Counted from the stretch's first letter, positions 1 to 10,730 are shown. The stretch: DNA of 64,000 nt from Xanthobacteraceae bacterium (GCA_029266425.1 JAQSWY010000004.1:62001-126000); one strand, 5' to 3'. Made by a program: numbers and translations. Notes: generated from the sequence alone by a model not told the origin.

Positions 1-3000
1 CCGTCGACGATCACGTTGCCGGTGGCGGCAGTGAGGTCGCTGGTCAGCGCATTGGTCTCCACCTGGTAGAGCGAGCCGTCGTTCAGGGTCAGGCTCGCGA
101 CATCCAGCGTGTCGACGGAGTTGCCGGGCGCGAGGATACCGCCCGCAAGCACGACAACATCGCTGGTCGAACCGTTCCCGGCGAGCGTGCCGCCGGCATT
201 GACGAAGACGTCGGAGACGATGCTGCCGTTAACAGCGAGGATGCCGCCATTGATGTTGGTGTTGCCGGTATAGAGGCTGTCGCCGGTCAGCTCGAAGCGG
301 CCGGTACCGACCTTGGCGAGACCGCCGCTGCCCGAGATGACGCCACCGAAGCGGGTGTTGCTGTTGTCGTTGCCGATTGTGAGCAGCGCGGCGTCGAGTT
401 CGACATTGCCGCCGCCGGCGAGCGAGCCGATGGACTGGTTGTTGCCATCGAGGTCGAGCACGGCGCCGCTTGCGACGGTCACCGCCGTGCCGGTGGACAG
501 CGCATTGACGACCGCGGTGACAAGCGTGCCCTGATTGATGTTCGTCGCGCCGGTGTAGGTGTTCTGGGCGCCGAGGGTGAGGCTATTGGCGCCGGTCTTG
601 GTGAGGCCGCCCTCGCCGGAGATCACACCGATCAACGCGCCAATGCCGAGGCCGGTATCGAAGGTGGCGGTGACATCGTCTGCGACGCTCACGCCATTGC
701 CGAGTGCGAAGGCGCTGCCGAAAGCGAGCGTGCTGTTCGAGACGAAGGAGACGGCGCCGGTGCCGATGGCGCCGGAATTGTTGGCCTGGATGGTGCCGCC
801 GTCGAAGATCGTGCCGCCGGAATAGCTATTACCGGCATTCGACAGGATCAGCGTGCCCGCTCCGGTCTTCTTCAGCGCCCCGTCGCCGGTCACCGCGCCG
901 CTCCAGGTGGCCCCGAAGCCGTTGGTGTCGATGGTGGAGGTGCCGCTTGTCAGTTCTGCATCGACCGAAGTGACGAGAGCGGAGCCGATCACCTTGATGG
1001 TGCCGCCGCCGAGATTGAAGTCGTAGCCGCCGCCTATGTTGTTGTAGACGCCCTTGAGGCTCTCGCCGCCGATCTCCAGCGTGCCGCCATTGAGATTGTA
1101 GGTGCCCTGCCCGGCGCCGCCGAGATAGAGCTCCGAGCCGGCACCGATCCGGAACGTGCCGCCGGTCTGGTTGACGGTGCCCTTACTCTCGCCATTGCCG
1201 CCCTGGTCGCGATCGCCGATGACGATGAAGCCGCGATCATCGTCGCCGTTCGACTTCAGCTCGACCAGCGCGTTGTCGCTGATATTGAGCGTGCCGTTGC
1301 CGGCGAGGTTCGCCCCGGTGTTGCGGCCGATGGAGTGGCTTCCGCCTTCCAGGATCAGCTGGCCGGTGCCGCCGATATTGTAGACGCCGGTGCCGCCCTG
1401 ATTGCCGATGTTCAGCGCCGCGCAATTGGCGATGTTCGGGCAGGCCGCTTTGACCCGCACCGTGCCGCCGGTCTGGTTCACGGTGCCGGTGCCGGTAAAA
1501 TCGCCCACGCGCAGGCCGACGCCGATGTTTAGCGTGCCGCCGGAGACATCGAGACTGCCGTTCGCGCCCGACCCGCTGCCCACCATCATGGTGTCCCAAT
1601 TGGCGGTGCCGCTGGTGACGGCGAAGGCGCCCTGGTTCACCGCGCCCTCTCCCTTTTCCATGTCGGAATCGTCGATGACGAGCGTGCCGTCGCCGAGCTT
1701 GACGAAGCGGCCATAAGGGTTGGTGTAGCTGTAATTGTCGGACTTGATGGTGCCGGAGAAAGCACTGGTTTGGCCGCTGCCGATGGTCGACACCAGCGTG
1801 CCGGTGCCGAGATCGACGATACCGGAGCCTGCGAGCGCGCCGATCTGCGTCGTGAAATTGTTGACGTCGAGCGTGCCCGCGGCGGCAATGCTCAGATCGT
1901 TCTGTGCATTGAGCGCCGCGGCATTGCCGAGTTGCAGCGTTCCGGCATTGATGGCGACGTCGCCGGTGAAGCTGTTGCCAGCGCCGAGCAGGAGCGTCCC
2001 CATCCCGTTCTTCGCCAGGTTGCCGGCGCCGCTCAGCGTGCCGTTCCAGGTGGCGCCATAGCCGTTGGTGTCGATGGTCGAGGTGGTGCCACCGACAAGT
2101 TCGGCATCTACCGAGGTGACGAGTTGCGAACCGATCACCTTGATGGTGCCGCCGCCGAGATTGAAATCGTAACTGCCGCCCACATTGTTGTAGACGCCCT
2201 TGAGGCTGTCGCCGCCGATCTCCAGCGTGCCGCCATCGAGGTTGTAAGTGCCCTGTCCATAGCCGGCGAGGTAAAGCTCCGAGCCGGCCATGACCCGGAA
2301 CGTACCACCGGTCTGGTTGACGGTGCCGGCGCTGTTGGCGACGCCGACATTGCTCTGGCTGCGGTCGCCAATGATGATGAAGCCGCGGTCGTCGGCATCG
2401 CCCGCATTGGGCCGCAGTTCCACCAGCGCGTTGCCGCTGATGTTCAGCGTGCCGTTGCCGGCGGCGTTGGCGCCTTGATTGCGACCGATGGAGTGGGCGC
2501 CACCCTCGAGGATCAGCTGGCCATCGCCGCCGATATTGTAGGTGCCGGTGCCGCCCTGGTTGCCGATGTTCAGCGCCGCGCAATTGGCGATGCTCGGGCA
2601 ATCCGCCTTGACCATCACCGTGCCGCCGGTCTGGTTCACCGTGCCGGTGCCGGTGAAGTCGCCGACGCGTAGCGAGACCCCGATATTCAGCGTGCCGCCG
2701 GAGACATTGAGGCTGCCGTTCGCACCCGAACCGCTGCCCACCATCATGGTGTCCCAGTTGGCGGTGCCGCTGGTGACGGCGAAGGCGCCCTGGTTCACCG
2801 CGCCTTCGCCCCTGTTCATGTCGGAATCGTCGATGACGAGCGTGCCCTCGCCGAGCTTGACGAACCGGCCATAGGGGCTGGCGTAGCTGTAATTGTCGGA
2901 GTTGATCGTCCCGGAAAAGGAGCTGGTCTGGCCGGTTTCGACCGTCGCCGTCAGCGCACCGTTGCTGCCGAGATCGACGCTGCCGGATCCTGACAGCACA

Positions 3001-3380
3001 CCGATATAGGCCGTTTGGCCATTGACATCGAGTGTCCCGCTGGGGGCGATGTTCAGGCCGATCGAGCTGCCCTGGCCCGAATTGGTCAAGCCACTGCCGG
3101 CCGTGACGGCAGCAGGCCCGGTGAGGGTGATGGTATCCCCACCGCCACCAGCGACGGCCGCGGCGACAGCATTCTCGAACTCTGCCTGGTCGGAGGCCGT
3201 GAACTCGGCCGCACGGGCGGACGGCGGCGGCCAGAGCGACAGGCCGAGCACCATGGCGCCGACACCGAGCACGGCGCGCGGAGCAACAAGCGCGGTCGTG
3301 CGAACGAGGCGGCGGCGAGAGACGGCCAAATCCGTCCAGCCGGAGCGCGCAGCTCCCGCCTGATGAAAGCGATCCAGCAT
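1..3380 (-). CDS. Autotransporter-type adhesin passenger (partial, C-terminus outside window)
   Basis: An open frame runs on the minus strand from ATG at 3380 to the window edge (1126 codons, no stop). I checked the frame at several points (around 540, 2160 and 3380). The N-terminus has a long signal peptide of about 57 residues: a basic stretch (SRRRLVRTT), a hydrophobic core, then SARA before AEFTASDQ. The rest is Gly/Asn/Thr-rich beta-helix sequence with autotransporter-associated strand repeats such as GTVNQTGGT, GGTLNIG and GTLILSNAGNSYSGGT. The last visible part, with LAPGNSVDTL followed by SLTLNDGSLYQVE, is the type of sequence found just before an autotransporter beta-barrel, which should lie further left. 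It is probably exported to the cell surface; the ligand is unknown. It contains a large internal duplication. Confidence 0.85.
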   Translation of the reverse strand, partial: MLDRFHQAGAARSGWTDLAVSRRRLVRTTALVAPRAVLGVGAMVLGLSLWPPPSARAAEFTASDQAEFENAVAAAVAGGGGDTITLTGPAAVTAGSGLTNSGQGSSIGLNIAPSGTLDVNGQTAYIGVLSGSGSVDLGSNGALTATVETGQTSSFSGTINSDNYSYASPYGRFVKLGEGTLVIDDSDMNRGEGAVNQGAFAVTSGTANWDTMMVGSGSGANGSLNVSGGTLNIGVSLRVGDFTGTGTVNQTGGTVMVKADCPSIANCAALNIGNQGGTGTYNIGGDGQLILEGGAHSIGRNQGANAAGNGTLNISGNALVELRPNAGDADDRGFIIIGDRSQSNVGVANSAGTVNQTGGTFRVMAGSELYLAGYGQGTYNLDGGTLEIGGDSLKGVYNNVGGSYDFNLGGGTIKVIGSQLVTSVDAELVGGTTSTIDTNGYGATWNGTLSGAGNLAKNGMGTLLLGAGNSFTGDVAINAGTLQLGNAAALNAQNDLSIAAAGTLDVNNFTTQIGALAGSGIVDLGTGTLVSTIGSGQTSAFSGTIKSDNYSYTNPYGRFVKLGDGTLVIDDSDMEKGEGAVNQGAFAVTSGTANWDTMMVGSGSGANGSLDVSGGTLNIGVGLRVGDFTGTGTVNQTGGTVRVKAACPNIANCAALNIGNQGGTGVYNIGGTGQLILEGGSHSIGRNTGANLAGNGTLNISDNALVELKSNGDDDRGFIVIGDRDQGGNGESKGTVNQTGGTFRIGAGSELYLGGAGQGTYNLNGGTLEIGGESLKGVYNNIGGGYDFNLGGGTIKVIGSALVTSVDAELTSGTSTIDTNGFGATWSGAVTGDGALKKTGAGTLILSNAGNSYSGGTIFDGGTIQANNSGAIGTGAVSFVSNSTLAFGSAFALGNGVSVADDVTATFDTGLGIGALIGVISGEGGLTKTGANSLTLGAQNTYTGATNINQGTLVTAVVNALSTGTAVTVASGAVLDLDGNNQSIGSLAGGGNVELDAALLTIGNDNSNTRFGGVISGSGGLAKVGTGRFELTGDSLYTGNTNINGGILAVNGSIVSDVFVNAGGTLAGNGSTSDVVVLAGGILAPGNSVDTLDVASLTLNDGSLYQVETNALTSDLTAATGNVIVD
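835..2945 (-). repeat. Tandem ~1.15-kb duplication inside the autotransporter gene
   Basis: Two copies of a ~385-codon unit lie at about 1985-2945 and 835-1790 (borders approximate). Matching landmarks are offset by 1146-1158 bp, for example ccgatcacct at 985 and 2131, and tgtcggaatc at 1661 and 2819. Both copies encode nearly the same series: DNYSY, PYGRFVKLG, GTLVIDDSDM, TANWDTMMVGSGSGANGSL, IANCAALNIGNQGGTG, LKGVYNN and GGGTIKVIGS. The copies differ by scattered substitutions and small in-frame indels. Confidence 0.85.
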
Positions 3381-3659
3381 AAGCCCACCCAGAGACGTCC
3401 CGATACTACGGGTTCACTCAATCATGGTTGCTTACGTGACGCTATCTCTCCAATAGGTTGTGCGATGCAGCGCAAAAAAGGGGTCAAGATAGAGGCAAGT
3501 TAGGCGCTAATCTCCGCCATCATCAATCTTTCGAACGGACGGCGGCAGGCCGGTACGCCCATGCTGCAGGACAACATTACCATTGGATCAAATCGTACGT
3601 CTACGAATCTTCGACCGACCGATGCACATTTGCAACAGTTTGACGGTATTCTGATCGAC
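3381..3659. other. Intergenic region upstream of the autotransporter gene
   Basis: About 280 bases without a convincing gene. The region is less GC-rich than its surroundings and should hold the autotransporter promoter, since that gene is transcribed leftwards from 3380. A TTGACC-like hexamer on the minus strand near 3485 could be a -35 element, but I see no matching -10 that I would assert. Short plus-strand frames here have no recognisable product. Confidence 0.4.
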
Positions 3660-3706
3660 CGGCCAAAAACAAAGCACCCCGGAGCGGGACCCGCTCCGGG
3701 GTGCTT
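3660..3706 (-). terminator. Rho-independent terminator after trxA
   Basis: A perfect inverted repeat with 17-base arms (3672-3688 and 3690-3706) lies 23 bases beyond the trxA stop. On the minus strand the GC-rich hairpin is followed by TTTGTTTTTGG (3673 downwards), the expected U-rich tail. Confidence 0.9.
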
Positions 3707-3728
3707 GTCAGTCGGAAGGATTGAAGCG

Positions 3729-4049
3729 TCAGATCGCGCTCTGAATCCACTGCACGAGCTTGGCCTTCGGCGCCGCGCCGACCTGGCGCGAGGCGAGCTT
3801 GCCGTCCTTGAACAGCAGCAGGGTCGGGATCGACATGATGCCGTATTTGGAGGCGGTGGCCGGGTTCTCGTCGACGTTCAGCTTCACGATCTTCAGCTTG
3901 CCTTCGAGCTCGCCCGAGACCTCGTCAAGCACGGGCGCGACCATGCGGCAGGGACCGCACCATTCGGCCCAGAAATCGACGAGCACGGGCTCGGAGGCAT
4001 TTATGACGTCGGAGTCAAACGACTGGTCCGACACTTTAGTGACGCCCAT
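3729..4049 (-). CDS. trxA: Thioredoxin 1
   Basis: A 106-residue cytoplasmic thioredoxin that reduces protein disulfides using electrons from thioredoxin reductase. It carries the redox site AEWCGPCRM, the buried Asp region LVDFWAEW, and the cis-proline segment [12 protein letters not shown] at 4049 (MGVTKVSDQ) is chosen over upstream in-frame starts because it matches family length and has an AAAGG ribosome binding site about nine bases upstream. It lies 74 bases after addA, the usual addAB-trxA arrangement in this bacterial group, and ends in a strong terminator. Confidence 0.97.
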   Translation of the reverse strand: MGVTKVSDQSFDSDVINASEPVLVDFWAEWCGPCRMVAPVLDEVSGELEGKLKIVKLNVDENPATASKYGIMSIPTLLLFKDGKLASRQVGAAPKAKLVQWIQSAI

Positions 4050-4123
4050 GGCGCGACCTTTCTGTCTTAGACAACGGAAGTTGAACCCAAGGTGGTATCG
4101 GCAAGGCGCGCCGTCAAGCTGCG

Positions 4124-7100
4124 TCACACTGACGTGTGGCGGGCTATCGCTGCTACCATCTCGGCGCGTCCCACAACATGCACCAACGGCCCCGCCGTAT
4201 AGATCAGGCTGGCTTCGATCACCTTGGCGGGAAACAGCTTTTCGAGCAGCGCCGCATAGAGGGCGAGTTGCACCACATGCCCCTCATGCGGGCGCGCGGG
4301 GGCGCGGGCGTCGGTCTTGAAGTCTGCCAGCCGCACATGGCTCGCTTCCACCGCCATGCGATCGATTCGCCCTGACACGGTGACTCCCGGCGCGATCTCG
4401 CCGACGATCGGCACCTCGGCGCGGCTGTCAGGGCCGAACAGCGGCGCAATGCCGGGCAGGTCCAGCGTCGCCAGCGCCTCCTTCAATAGCGCCTCGCGCC
4501 GCTCCTCGTCCCAATCCGCCGCTTCGATGCCGAGCAGCCGCCGGCCGGCTGCCACCCTCTCCTCGTTAGCGCGCAAGGCCAGCCCGGCGAGCAGGCGGTG
4601 CATCAGCGCGCCGCGGCGCATCGCCTCCTGGGCGGCGCCGCCTGGACTGCCCGCTGCCACCGCTCGGGAGGGCGCGAGCGGGCGCACAAGCGGGCCGCCG
4701 GCCGCCGGCCGCAGCAGCGTAGCGAGCAGCGCCCGTTCCTCGTCCGGTACGATACGTGGCTGAGGCGGTGGGGCGGGGGGCGCGCCAGCCGTTTCCTCCT
4801 GCGGCCCGCGCCAGCGCCGTACCGTGCCGGGAAAGCCCACGGCCGGCACTTCGACCGCCTCGCCGTCGAGCGCGCCGCGCACTAGATCGTACCAGCAGTC
4901 CGGTCGCCTCTGCCGCTTGCCGTCGGCGCCGCAGACCACGAGCGCGCTCTCCGCCCGGGTCAGCGCCACATAGAGCAGCCGGCGGTATTCCTCCATGGCC
5001 AGCACCTCGGCCCGCTGGCGCAACACCTCGATCACCGGCGTGTCGGTCTTCTTCGAGGGTGCCAGCAGCAAAGCGCGGCGACCGGTCGGGGCTTCCGTGC
5101 GGAGCAGCCCGGCCTCGTTGCGCAGCAGCGGCCCGCTGGTGGTGTCGGCGAGGATGACATAGGGCGCTTCGAGCCCCTTGGCGCCGTGCACCGTCATCAC
5201 CCGTACCTCGTCGCGCCCCGCCTCCATGTCGCGCTTGGTGTCGACGCCGCCGCGGCGCAGGAAGGCGAGGAAGCCGGCGAGCGAGGGTGTCGCCGCGCGC
5301 TCATAGGCGCGGGCCAGCGCCAGCATCTCGTCGAGCGCATCCGCCGCCTCCGGGCCGAGCCGCGCCAGCATCCGCGCACGGCCGCGCTCACGGCCCAGCA
5401 CCCGGGCATAGAAATCGAACGGGCGCAGCGCCAGCGCCTCGGGTCTCAGGCGTGCCAGCATATCGGCGGCGGCGCGCCATTTCGGCGTCTCGTCCGCCCG
5501 CGCCCGCAATTCGGCGTCCAGCCGCCGAGGCGCGCGGTTGGCGGCGAGGGCGATGAGGTCGTCATCGTTGAGCCCGAACAGCGGGCTCTTCAGCGCGCAG
5601 GCGAGCGCCAGCTCGTCATCCGGCGAGATCAGCGCATCGCCGAGCGCCATCAGGTCCTGCACGGCTACGTGCTCGGCGACCACCAGGCGGTCGGCGCCGG
5701 CGACCTCGACACCCTCGCGCTTCAGGGCGCGGATGATGGCCTCGAACAGCGCGCCGCGGCGGCGCACCAGCACCAGGAAATCGCCCGGCCGCGCCGGGCG
5801 GGCGCCGTCGCGGGCATGGACAAGGAAGCCGGTGCGGATGCGCGCGCCGATATGGCCGGCAATGTTGCGGGCGAGCCGGCTGGCCGGATTGTCCTCGCGC
5901 GGCGCATCGAGCGGCTTCTGCCAGGCGTCGAGTTCTTGCCGCTCCCCGGGCGCCTCCGGCTCCCACACCTCGACAAGGGCGGGCAGCAGCGCGTGGATCG
6001 CCTCGTGATGGGTGCCGACGGTGTCCGCGGACAGGCCGGTATAGGCCTCGGTGCGGCCGAACACGGTGTCGACGGCGCCGAGTATGCCCGGAGCCGAACG
6101 GAAGGAGTGCTGCATCTCCAGCCGGCGGAACGAGCCTTCCGGCGCCAGGCGCTCGAAGGTGCGGCGCATATCGTCGAAGCGGCGCGGATCTGCGCCCTGG
6201 AAGGAGAAGATCGACTGCTTCTCGTCGCCGACCACGAACAGCGTGCGCTCTTCGGCCCGCGCGCCGCCGCCGGCAAAGAATTCGGCGACCAGCGGGCGGA
6301 TCACCTCCCATTGCTCGGGGCTGGTGTCCTGCGCCTCGTCGACCAGCACATGGTCGATGCCCTGATCGAGCTTGTAGTGCACCCAGGCCGAGGCACCCGA
6401 GGAGAGCAGACGGCGCGCCGCCGTGACCAGATCGGCGAAGTCAAGCACGCCGCGGGCGCGCTTCGCCGTCTCGTAGCGGCGCATCGCCTCGCGACCGAGG
6501 GTGAGCGCGGCCGAGGTGCGCTCGGCGGCCCGCACCGCTTTCAGCCGCGCCGTCAGCGGGGCGATGCGATCACGCTCTCTCAGCAATTGGGGATAGCGCT
6601 CGCGTATCCTCGATGGGCCGAACTGGGTGTCGCTATAGGGATCGCCGTCCTCTTTGAGGAAGACCGCGGCATAGAGTTCCGGCAGTTCCTCGTCCGGCGC
6701 CTCCGCGGCTTCGAGGAGCGAGTGCCCGCGCCGCGCGCAATTGCCCCCGGCGGCGATCAGCTCATGCGCGAGGCCGAGCCAGGCGCCGCGGGGAATCTCC
6801 GCGTCCTCGACCATGATGCGGGCGAGGCCGGGCTCATCGTCGCCCGGGGTGCGGCCGACCAGACGATCGATCTCGCTCGCGCGCACCTCCAGCGCCTCCG
6901 GCTCGGCAATGAGCGTGGCGATCAGTGCATCGATGCCGCCGTCCGGGATCTCGTCGATCAGCAAGGCGAGTGCGCGGCCAAGCGCGCTGTCCGGCTCGCC
7001 CGAGGCCTTGAGCACCACCTCGGCGCGGATGCGGGCCAGGAGTTCGAGCCGCGCCGCCTCCTCGAGCTCGCCGAAGCCGGCCGGCACGCCGGCCTCGAAC

Positions 7101-7522
7101 GGGAAGCGATGCAGCAGCGCGCCGCAAAAGGCATGGATCGTCTGGATCTTCAGCCCGCCCGGGGTCTCCAGCGCCAGGGCGAACAGCCGGCGCGCCAGAG
7201 CCCGGCGCCTGGCGTTCACCGTGCGGCCGTCGGTGATCTCGATGGCGCGATCGAGCGCGGCGTCGTCGAGGCTGACCCATTTGCGCAGCTCGCCGAGCAC
7301 GCGGTTGGCCATGTTGGCTGCCGCCGCCTTGGTATAGGTCAGGCACAATATGCGTCCGGGCGGCACGCCGTTCAGCAGCAGGCGGATCACCCGGCGCGCC
7401 AGCACATGGGTCTTGCCGGAGCCGGCATTGGCCGAGACCCAGGCGGAGATGGCGGGGTCGGAGGCTTCGGTCTGGAGCCGCATCGCGGCGCGGGCCTGGA
7501 CCGAGGGAGGCAGCACGTTCAT
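4124..7522 (-). CDS. addA: AddA helicase-nuclease subunit
   Basis: An 1132-residue UvrD-like helicase and exonuclease subunit of AddAB, which processes double-strand breaks and loads RecA. Walker A is ANAGSGKT (about residues 31-38). The Walker B/motif II region is [14 protein letters not shown], and motif V/VI regions include [11 protein letters not shown] and [12 protein letters not shown]. The C-terminal RecB-type nuclease is intact: LADFKTD with Asp1067 and Lys1069, then [11 protein letters not shown]. The start ATG at 7522 overlaps the addB stop by four bases (ATGA) and follows GGGAGAGGG. A longer in-frame N-terminal extension is only the antisense-like shadow of addB. Confidence 0.96.
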   Translation of the reverse strand: MNVLPPSVQARAAMRLQTEASDPAISAWVSANAGSGKTHVLARRVIRLLLNGVPPGRILCLTYTKAAAANMANRVLGELRKWVSLDDAALDRAIEITDGRTVNARRRALARRLFALALETPGGLKIQTIHAFCGALLHRFPFEAGVPAGFGELEEAARLELLARIRAEVVLKASGEPDSALGRALALLIDEIPDGGIDALIATLIAEPEALEVRASEIDRLVGRTPGDDEPGLARIMVEDAEIPRGAWLGLAHELIAAGGNCARRGHSLLEAAEAPDEELPELYAAVFLKEDGDPYSDTQFGPSRIRERYPQLLRERDRIAPLTARLKAVRAAERTSAALTLGREAMRRYETAKRARGVLDFADLVTAARRLLSSGASAWVHYKLDQGIDHVLVDEAQDTSPEQWEVIRPLVAEFFAGGGARAEERTLFVVGDEKQSIFSFQGADPRRFDDMRRTFERLAPEGSFRRLEMQHSFRSAPGILGAVDTVFGRTEAYTGLSADTVGTHHEAIHALLPALVEVWEPEAPGERQELDAWQKPLDAPREDNPASRLARNIAGHIGARIRTGFLVHARDGARPARPGDFLVLVRRRGALFEAIIRALKREGVEVAGADRLVVAEHVAVQDLMALGDALISPDDELALACALKSPLFGLNDDDLIALAANRAPRRLDAELRARADETPKWRAAADMLARLRPEALALRPFDFYARVLGRERGRARMLARLGPEAADALDEMLALARAYERAATPSLAGFLAFLRRGGVDTKRDMEAGRDEVRVMTVHGAKGLEAPYVILADTTSGPLLRNEAGLLRTEAPTGRRALLLAPSKKTDTPVIEVLRQRAEVLAMEEYRRLLYVALTRAESALVVCGADGKRQRRPDCWYDLVRGALDGEAVEVPAVGFPGTVRRWRGPQEETAGAPPAPPPQPRIVPDEERALLATLLRPAAGGPLVRPLAPSRAVAAGSPGGAAQEAMRRGALMHRLLAGLALRANEERVAAGRRLLGIEAADWDEERREALLKEALATLDLPGIAPLFGPDSRAEVPIVGEIAPGVTVSGRIDRMAVEASHVRLADFKTDARAPARPHEGHVVQLALYAALLEKLFPAKVIEASLIYTAGPLVHVVGRAEMVAAIARHTSV

Positions 7523-10500
7523 TCGCCCTCTCCCTCGCCACCGAGCGACCATTCGCCGATCCGCGCGAGATGGCCGTAGTCGCCGACATTGCCGCGGAAC
7601 ATCGGCCGGTGCAGGGCGACATAGCCTTGTGCCGGATTCTCGAAGGCGCGCACCAGCGTCTCCAGCCGCTCCATCGTGGAGCTTGCCAGTGCCGCTGCCG
7701 TGGTGTCGGTGCCGACCACGCTCTTCTCTTCCAGCGGCGGGTTGCCGGAGCGCAGCCGGACATAGAGCAGGTCCACGGACGGTGCCGACGGCACGCCGTT
7801 GAATCCGCCACGCTCGGCGATGCCGGCCTCCAGCGGCAATTGCGGCGAATAGTGCGCGGTGGTTTGCTTGGCGGTCGGCACGGCGCCCGTCTTGTAGTCG
7901 AGGATCGCCAGCGCTCCGTCGCGACGGATCTCGATACGATCGGCATAGCCGGCGAGCGTGAACGGCCCGCGGGTGCCGGGAAGCGCGATGCGCCCGCCGG
8001 TCTCGGCGACGATGCGCGCAACCTCGCTGCGCCGCGCCCGCTCCCAGGCGAGGAAGGCCGGGATCAGCCGCTCGAAGCGTGCCCACCACAGAGCATGCTC
8101 GGCCGGGAATGCCTCCAGCGGAGCGAAGGCATGGCGTCCGAAGGCGCGCAGCGCGGCCTCTGCATCCGCGGGTAGCGCCTCGGGATAGGCCTGCGCGAAA
8201 GCGCCGAGTGCTTCATGCACCGCGCTGCCGCGCTCGGCCGCGCCGGGCGCAGCGTCGAGGCCGTCGAGCGGGCGGAGCTTCAGGACGTGGCGTGCATAGA
8301 TGGAATAGGGATCGCGCAGCCAGGTCTCGATCTCGGTGACGCTGAGCATGGTCGGGCGAAGCTCGACCGGCGGGGCCGGCGCAGGCCGGGCAATGCGCGT
8401 GGACGGGGCCTCGGCATCGAGCAGCCGCGCCAGCCGGCGGAAGCGATCGCCACGGGAGAGCGCCTCGCGCCAGCGAGCCTCGCCGCTCACCGCCGCCAGC
8501 CGCTGGAGGAAGCGCGAGGGCACGGTCGGCGCACCGCAGACCTTGGCGGCGCGGGCGAGGATGAGTTCCGGCGCGCCGCAGAATTGCGCGAAATCGTGTG
8601 CCGCGAGGCCGATGCGCCGCTCCGGCGCGTCCAGCCCCAGCACTGCCCGCATCGGCCGGCTCAGCCAGGGATCGGTGCGCACCGCCGCCGGCCAGCCATC
8701 CTCGACCAGCCCCGCAAGCACCATGCGATCGACCGTGACGAGACGGGCTTCCAGCGGACCGAGGATGCGCAGCCGGGCGGAGGGATCGAGCGGCGGCCGC
8801 ACCGACCAGGCCGAGAGCAGGTCCGGCAGGGCCGACGCGTAGTCGGCTAATGTCATCGCCGGCGCATAGGCCGCGCCCTCGGCGAGCGCGTCGAAGGCAT
8901 CCACCAGGATTGGCGTAGCGGCATCTGCGGGCATCACCATGTACCCATCACGTACCGCATCGCACGCCGCCTGGTGCGCGGCAACGAGATCGGCGAAGGC
9001 GTGAATGCCGCTCCCGAGCTCGAGCAGTGGCGCCATCGCCGTGCCGAGGCGAGCGGCGAGGTCGCCGGCATGCTCACGGTCCGGCTCGGTGATGCGGCGC
9101 CGCGGATCGGTGCGGTGGAAATCGGCCGGATCGAAACCCGCCACGGCGGCAATGAGCCCGTCCGAGCCGGCGGCGGGACGGGGGCCGCGCAGCACCATCA
9201 GCTCCAGCGCATCGGCGGCACCCGTGAGCGCTTGCGCCTCCAGCCCGAAGCGGGCCTGTGGATGGCGCAGCAGGCCGACCAGCGGCACCGGCGCCAATTC
9301 TTCCGCCGCGGCATCGGCGACCAGCCGGGCGAGCCGGCCGGCAACGCTCTCAGACAACGGTTCGCCGGCGGAATCGTCGATCGAAATGCCGAAGCGCAGC
9401 AATTCCGCGGCGACGCGGCGGGCGAGGTCGCGATCCGGCGTCACCAGGGCCGCGGTCTTTCCCGGGATGTCCAACGCCTCGCGCAGCGCGATGGCGACGG
9501 TGAGCGCCTCCTCGCGGGCATCGTCCGCCTCGATGAGCGCGACATCTTCAAGCGCGGCCTCGACCGTCGCGGGCCAGGTCGCGCCGAGGCTCGCCCAGGC
9601 GTCGGTGGCGAGCGCCGGCCGCAGCGCCTCGGACATGATCTGCTCGCGACCATGCGTGGCCGGCCGGCCCAGCAGCTCGACCTCGTCGCGCCGGAGCCCG
9701 ACCAATGCCAGCAGCCGGGCGAGACCATATTGCGGGTGACTCGGCGCCGGCGCCCTGTCATCGAGCAAACTGCCCCAGGCCGCGTCGTCGAGATGGGTAT
9801 CGAGACCCGGCAGCACCAGCGCGCCCTGCGGGAGGCGCGCGACGCTCGCCAGGAGGCGCGCGGTCGCCGGCATGGAGCCGGTGGAACCGGCCGCGATCAC
9901 GGGTCCGGCATCCTCGCCGAGCGCGGCAAGCCGGGCAGCTTCTGTGGCGATCAGCCGGTCGCGCCGCACGCTGCCGTCGATGGCGCCCATCGCCGCGAGC
10001 AGCGCCGGCCACGCCTCGCGCGCGATCTTCAGGAAGTCGAGCGCCATGTCCCAATAGCGGTCGTGCTCGCCCGGCACGAGATCGTCGAGCCGCTCCCACG
10101 GCACTTGCTGCGCCGCCATCTCGTCGATGAGCTGACCGAGCGCATCGGCAAGGGCAATGCCGGCGCCCGGACCGGCGGCCACCGCTGCCCGCCCGTCATC
10201 GTCATGGAGCAGGTCGCGCCAACGACCGACCAGGCTCGCAAGCGCAAGCCGTCGCGTGGCGGCGGGGACGGCAGCGGGCGGCTCGGTGAATTCTTCGGCA
10301 AAGGCGAGCGCGTCCTCGTCGACATCGCCGAGCGGAACGATGCGCGGCAGCAGCGTCGCGCCGCCGGTCTCGGCCAGCAATGCCTCACCGAGGAGCCGCC
10401 CCGCGCGGCGGGTGGGCAGGAACACCGTGGCGGAGGCGAGCGCGAGCGGATCGCCTCGCGGCGCGAAGCCCGGCACCAGCGCGCCATCGAGCAGCGCCCC

Positions 10501-10563
10501 GGCCAAAGTCGCCAGGAACGGCGCAGAGGCCGGCACGGTGAAGAGGCGCGGCGCGCGACTCAT
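7519..10563 (-). CDS. addB: AddB subunit of the double-strand break repair helicase-nuclease
   Basis: A 1014-residue partner of AddA. It has a UvrD-like helicase fold with a weak N-terminal ATP-binding part and a C-terminal nuclease domain in which LAILDYKTGAVPTAKQ supplies Asp889 and Lys891, with the following SPQLPLEAGI. Typical of alphaproteobacterial AddB, there is no cysteine cluster flanking the nuclease domain of the kind seen in Bacillus AddB. ATG at 10563 is preferred over an upstream TTG because GGGAGGA lies just before it. It is translationally coupled to addA through an ATGA overlap. Confidence 0.93.
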   Translation of the reverse strand: MSRAPRLFTVPASAPFLATLAGALLDGALVPGFAPRGDPLALASATVFLPTRRAGRLLGEALLAETGGATLLPRIVPLGDVDEDALAFAEEFTEPPAAVPAATRRLALASLVGRWRDLLHDDDGRAAVAAGPGAGIALADALGQLIDEMAAQQVPWERLDDLVPGEHDRYWDMALDFLKIAREAWPALLAAMGAIDGSVRRDRLIATEAARLAALGEDAGPVIAAGSTGSMPATARLLASVARLPQGALVLPGLDTHLDDAAWGSLLDDRAPAPSHPQYGLARLLALVGLRRDEVELLGRPATHGREQIMSEALRPALATDAWASLGATWPATVEAALEDVALIEADDAREEALTVAIALREALDIPGKTAALVTPDRDLARRVAAELLRFGISIDDSAGEPLSESVAGRLARLVADAAAEELAPVPLVGLLRHPQARFGLEAQALTGAADALELMVLRGPRPAAGSDGLIAAVAGFDPADFHRTDPRRRITEPDREHAGDLAARLGTAMAPLLELGSGIHAFADLVAAHQAACDAVRDGYMVMPADAATPILVDAFDALAEGAAYAPAMTLADYASALPDLLSAWSVRPPLDPSARLRILGPLEARLVTVDRMVLAGLVEDGWPAAVRTDPWLSRPMRAVLGLDAPERRIGLAAHDFAQFCGAPELILARAAKVCGAPTVPSRFLQRLAAVSGEARWREALSRGDRFRRLARLLDAEAPSTRIARPAPAPPVELRPTMLSVTEIETWLRDPYSIYARHVLKLRPLDGLDAAPGAAERGSAVHEALGAFAQAYPEALPADAEAALRAFGRHAFAPLEAFPAEHALWWARFERLIPAFLAWERARRSEVARIVAETGGRIALPGTRGPFTLAGYADRIEIRRDGALAILDYKTGAVPTAKQTTAHYSPQLPLEAGIAERGGFNGVPSAPSVDLLYVRLRSGNPPLEEKSVVGTDTTAAALASSTMERLETLVRAFENPAQGYVALHRPMFRGNVGDYGHLARIGEWSLGGEGEGE

Positions 10564-10613
10564 GTGTCCTCCCGCATCGTCCCGCTTATAGCCGGTTTGC
10601 ATCCGAGTTTGGT

Positions 10614-10704
10614 GTCATCCCGGCCGGAGGCGCAGTCGGAGAGCCGGGATCGCTCACCATATCGTCACGCGATCCCAGCTCGGCCTTCGGCCGTCCGGGA
10701 TGAC
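10614..10704. repeat. Palindromic intergenic repeat, family A (copy 1)
   Basis: The element begins GTCATCCCGGCC and ends GTCCGGGATGAC, with internal GAGCCGGGATCG and CGATCCCAGCTC arms that let the whole 91 bp fold on itself. It sits between murU and addB in one transcription direction, so it would lie in an operon mRNA. Confidence 0.85.
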
Positions 10705-10730
10705 GACCCTTGGCAAGGCGCCGAGCGACC

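Noticed and set aside
1237..2601. 454-residue Arg/His-rich minus-strand frame
   Set aside because: It lies in a different frame from the beta-helix autotransporter sequence and reads as arginine-rich shadow protein; the glycine/asparagine repeat frame is the real one.
1..3380. Repetitive DNA that could look like a repeat array or CRISPR
   Set aside because: Repeats are long, in-frame protein repeats with a beta-helix pattern, not short direct repeats with unique spacers.
5186..7579. 797-residue plus-strand frame opposite addA
   Set aside because: Antisense shadow of the AddA coding region in GC-rich DNA; composition (Arg/Gly/Ala/His-rich) and absence of domains argue against it.
10614..10704. 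Family A repeat as a simple rho-independent terminator
   Set aside because: No U tract follows the arms, and the same element recurs at seven other places with conserved inner sequence; a dispersed repeat is the better description.
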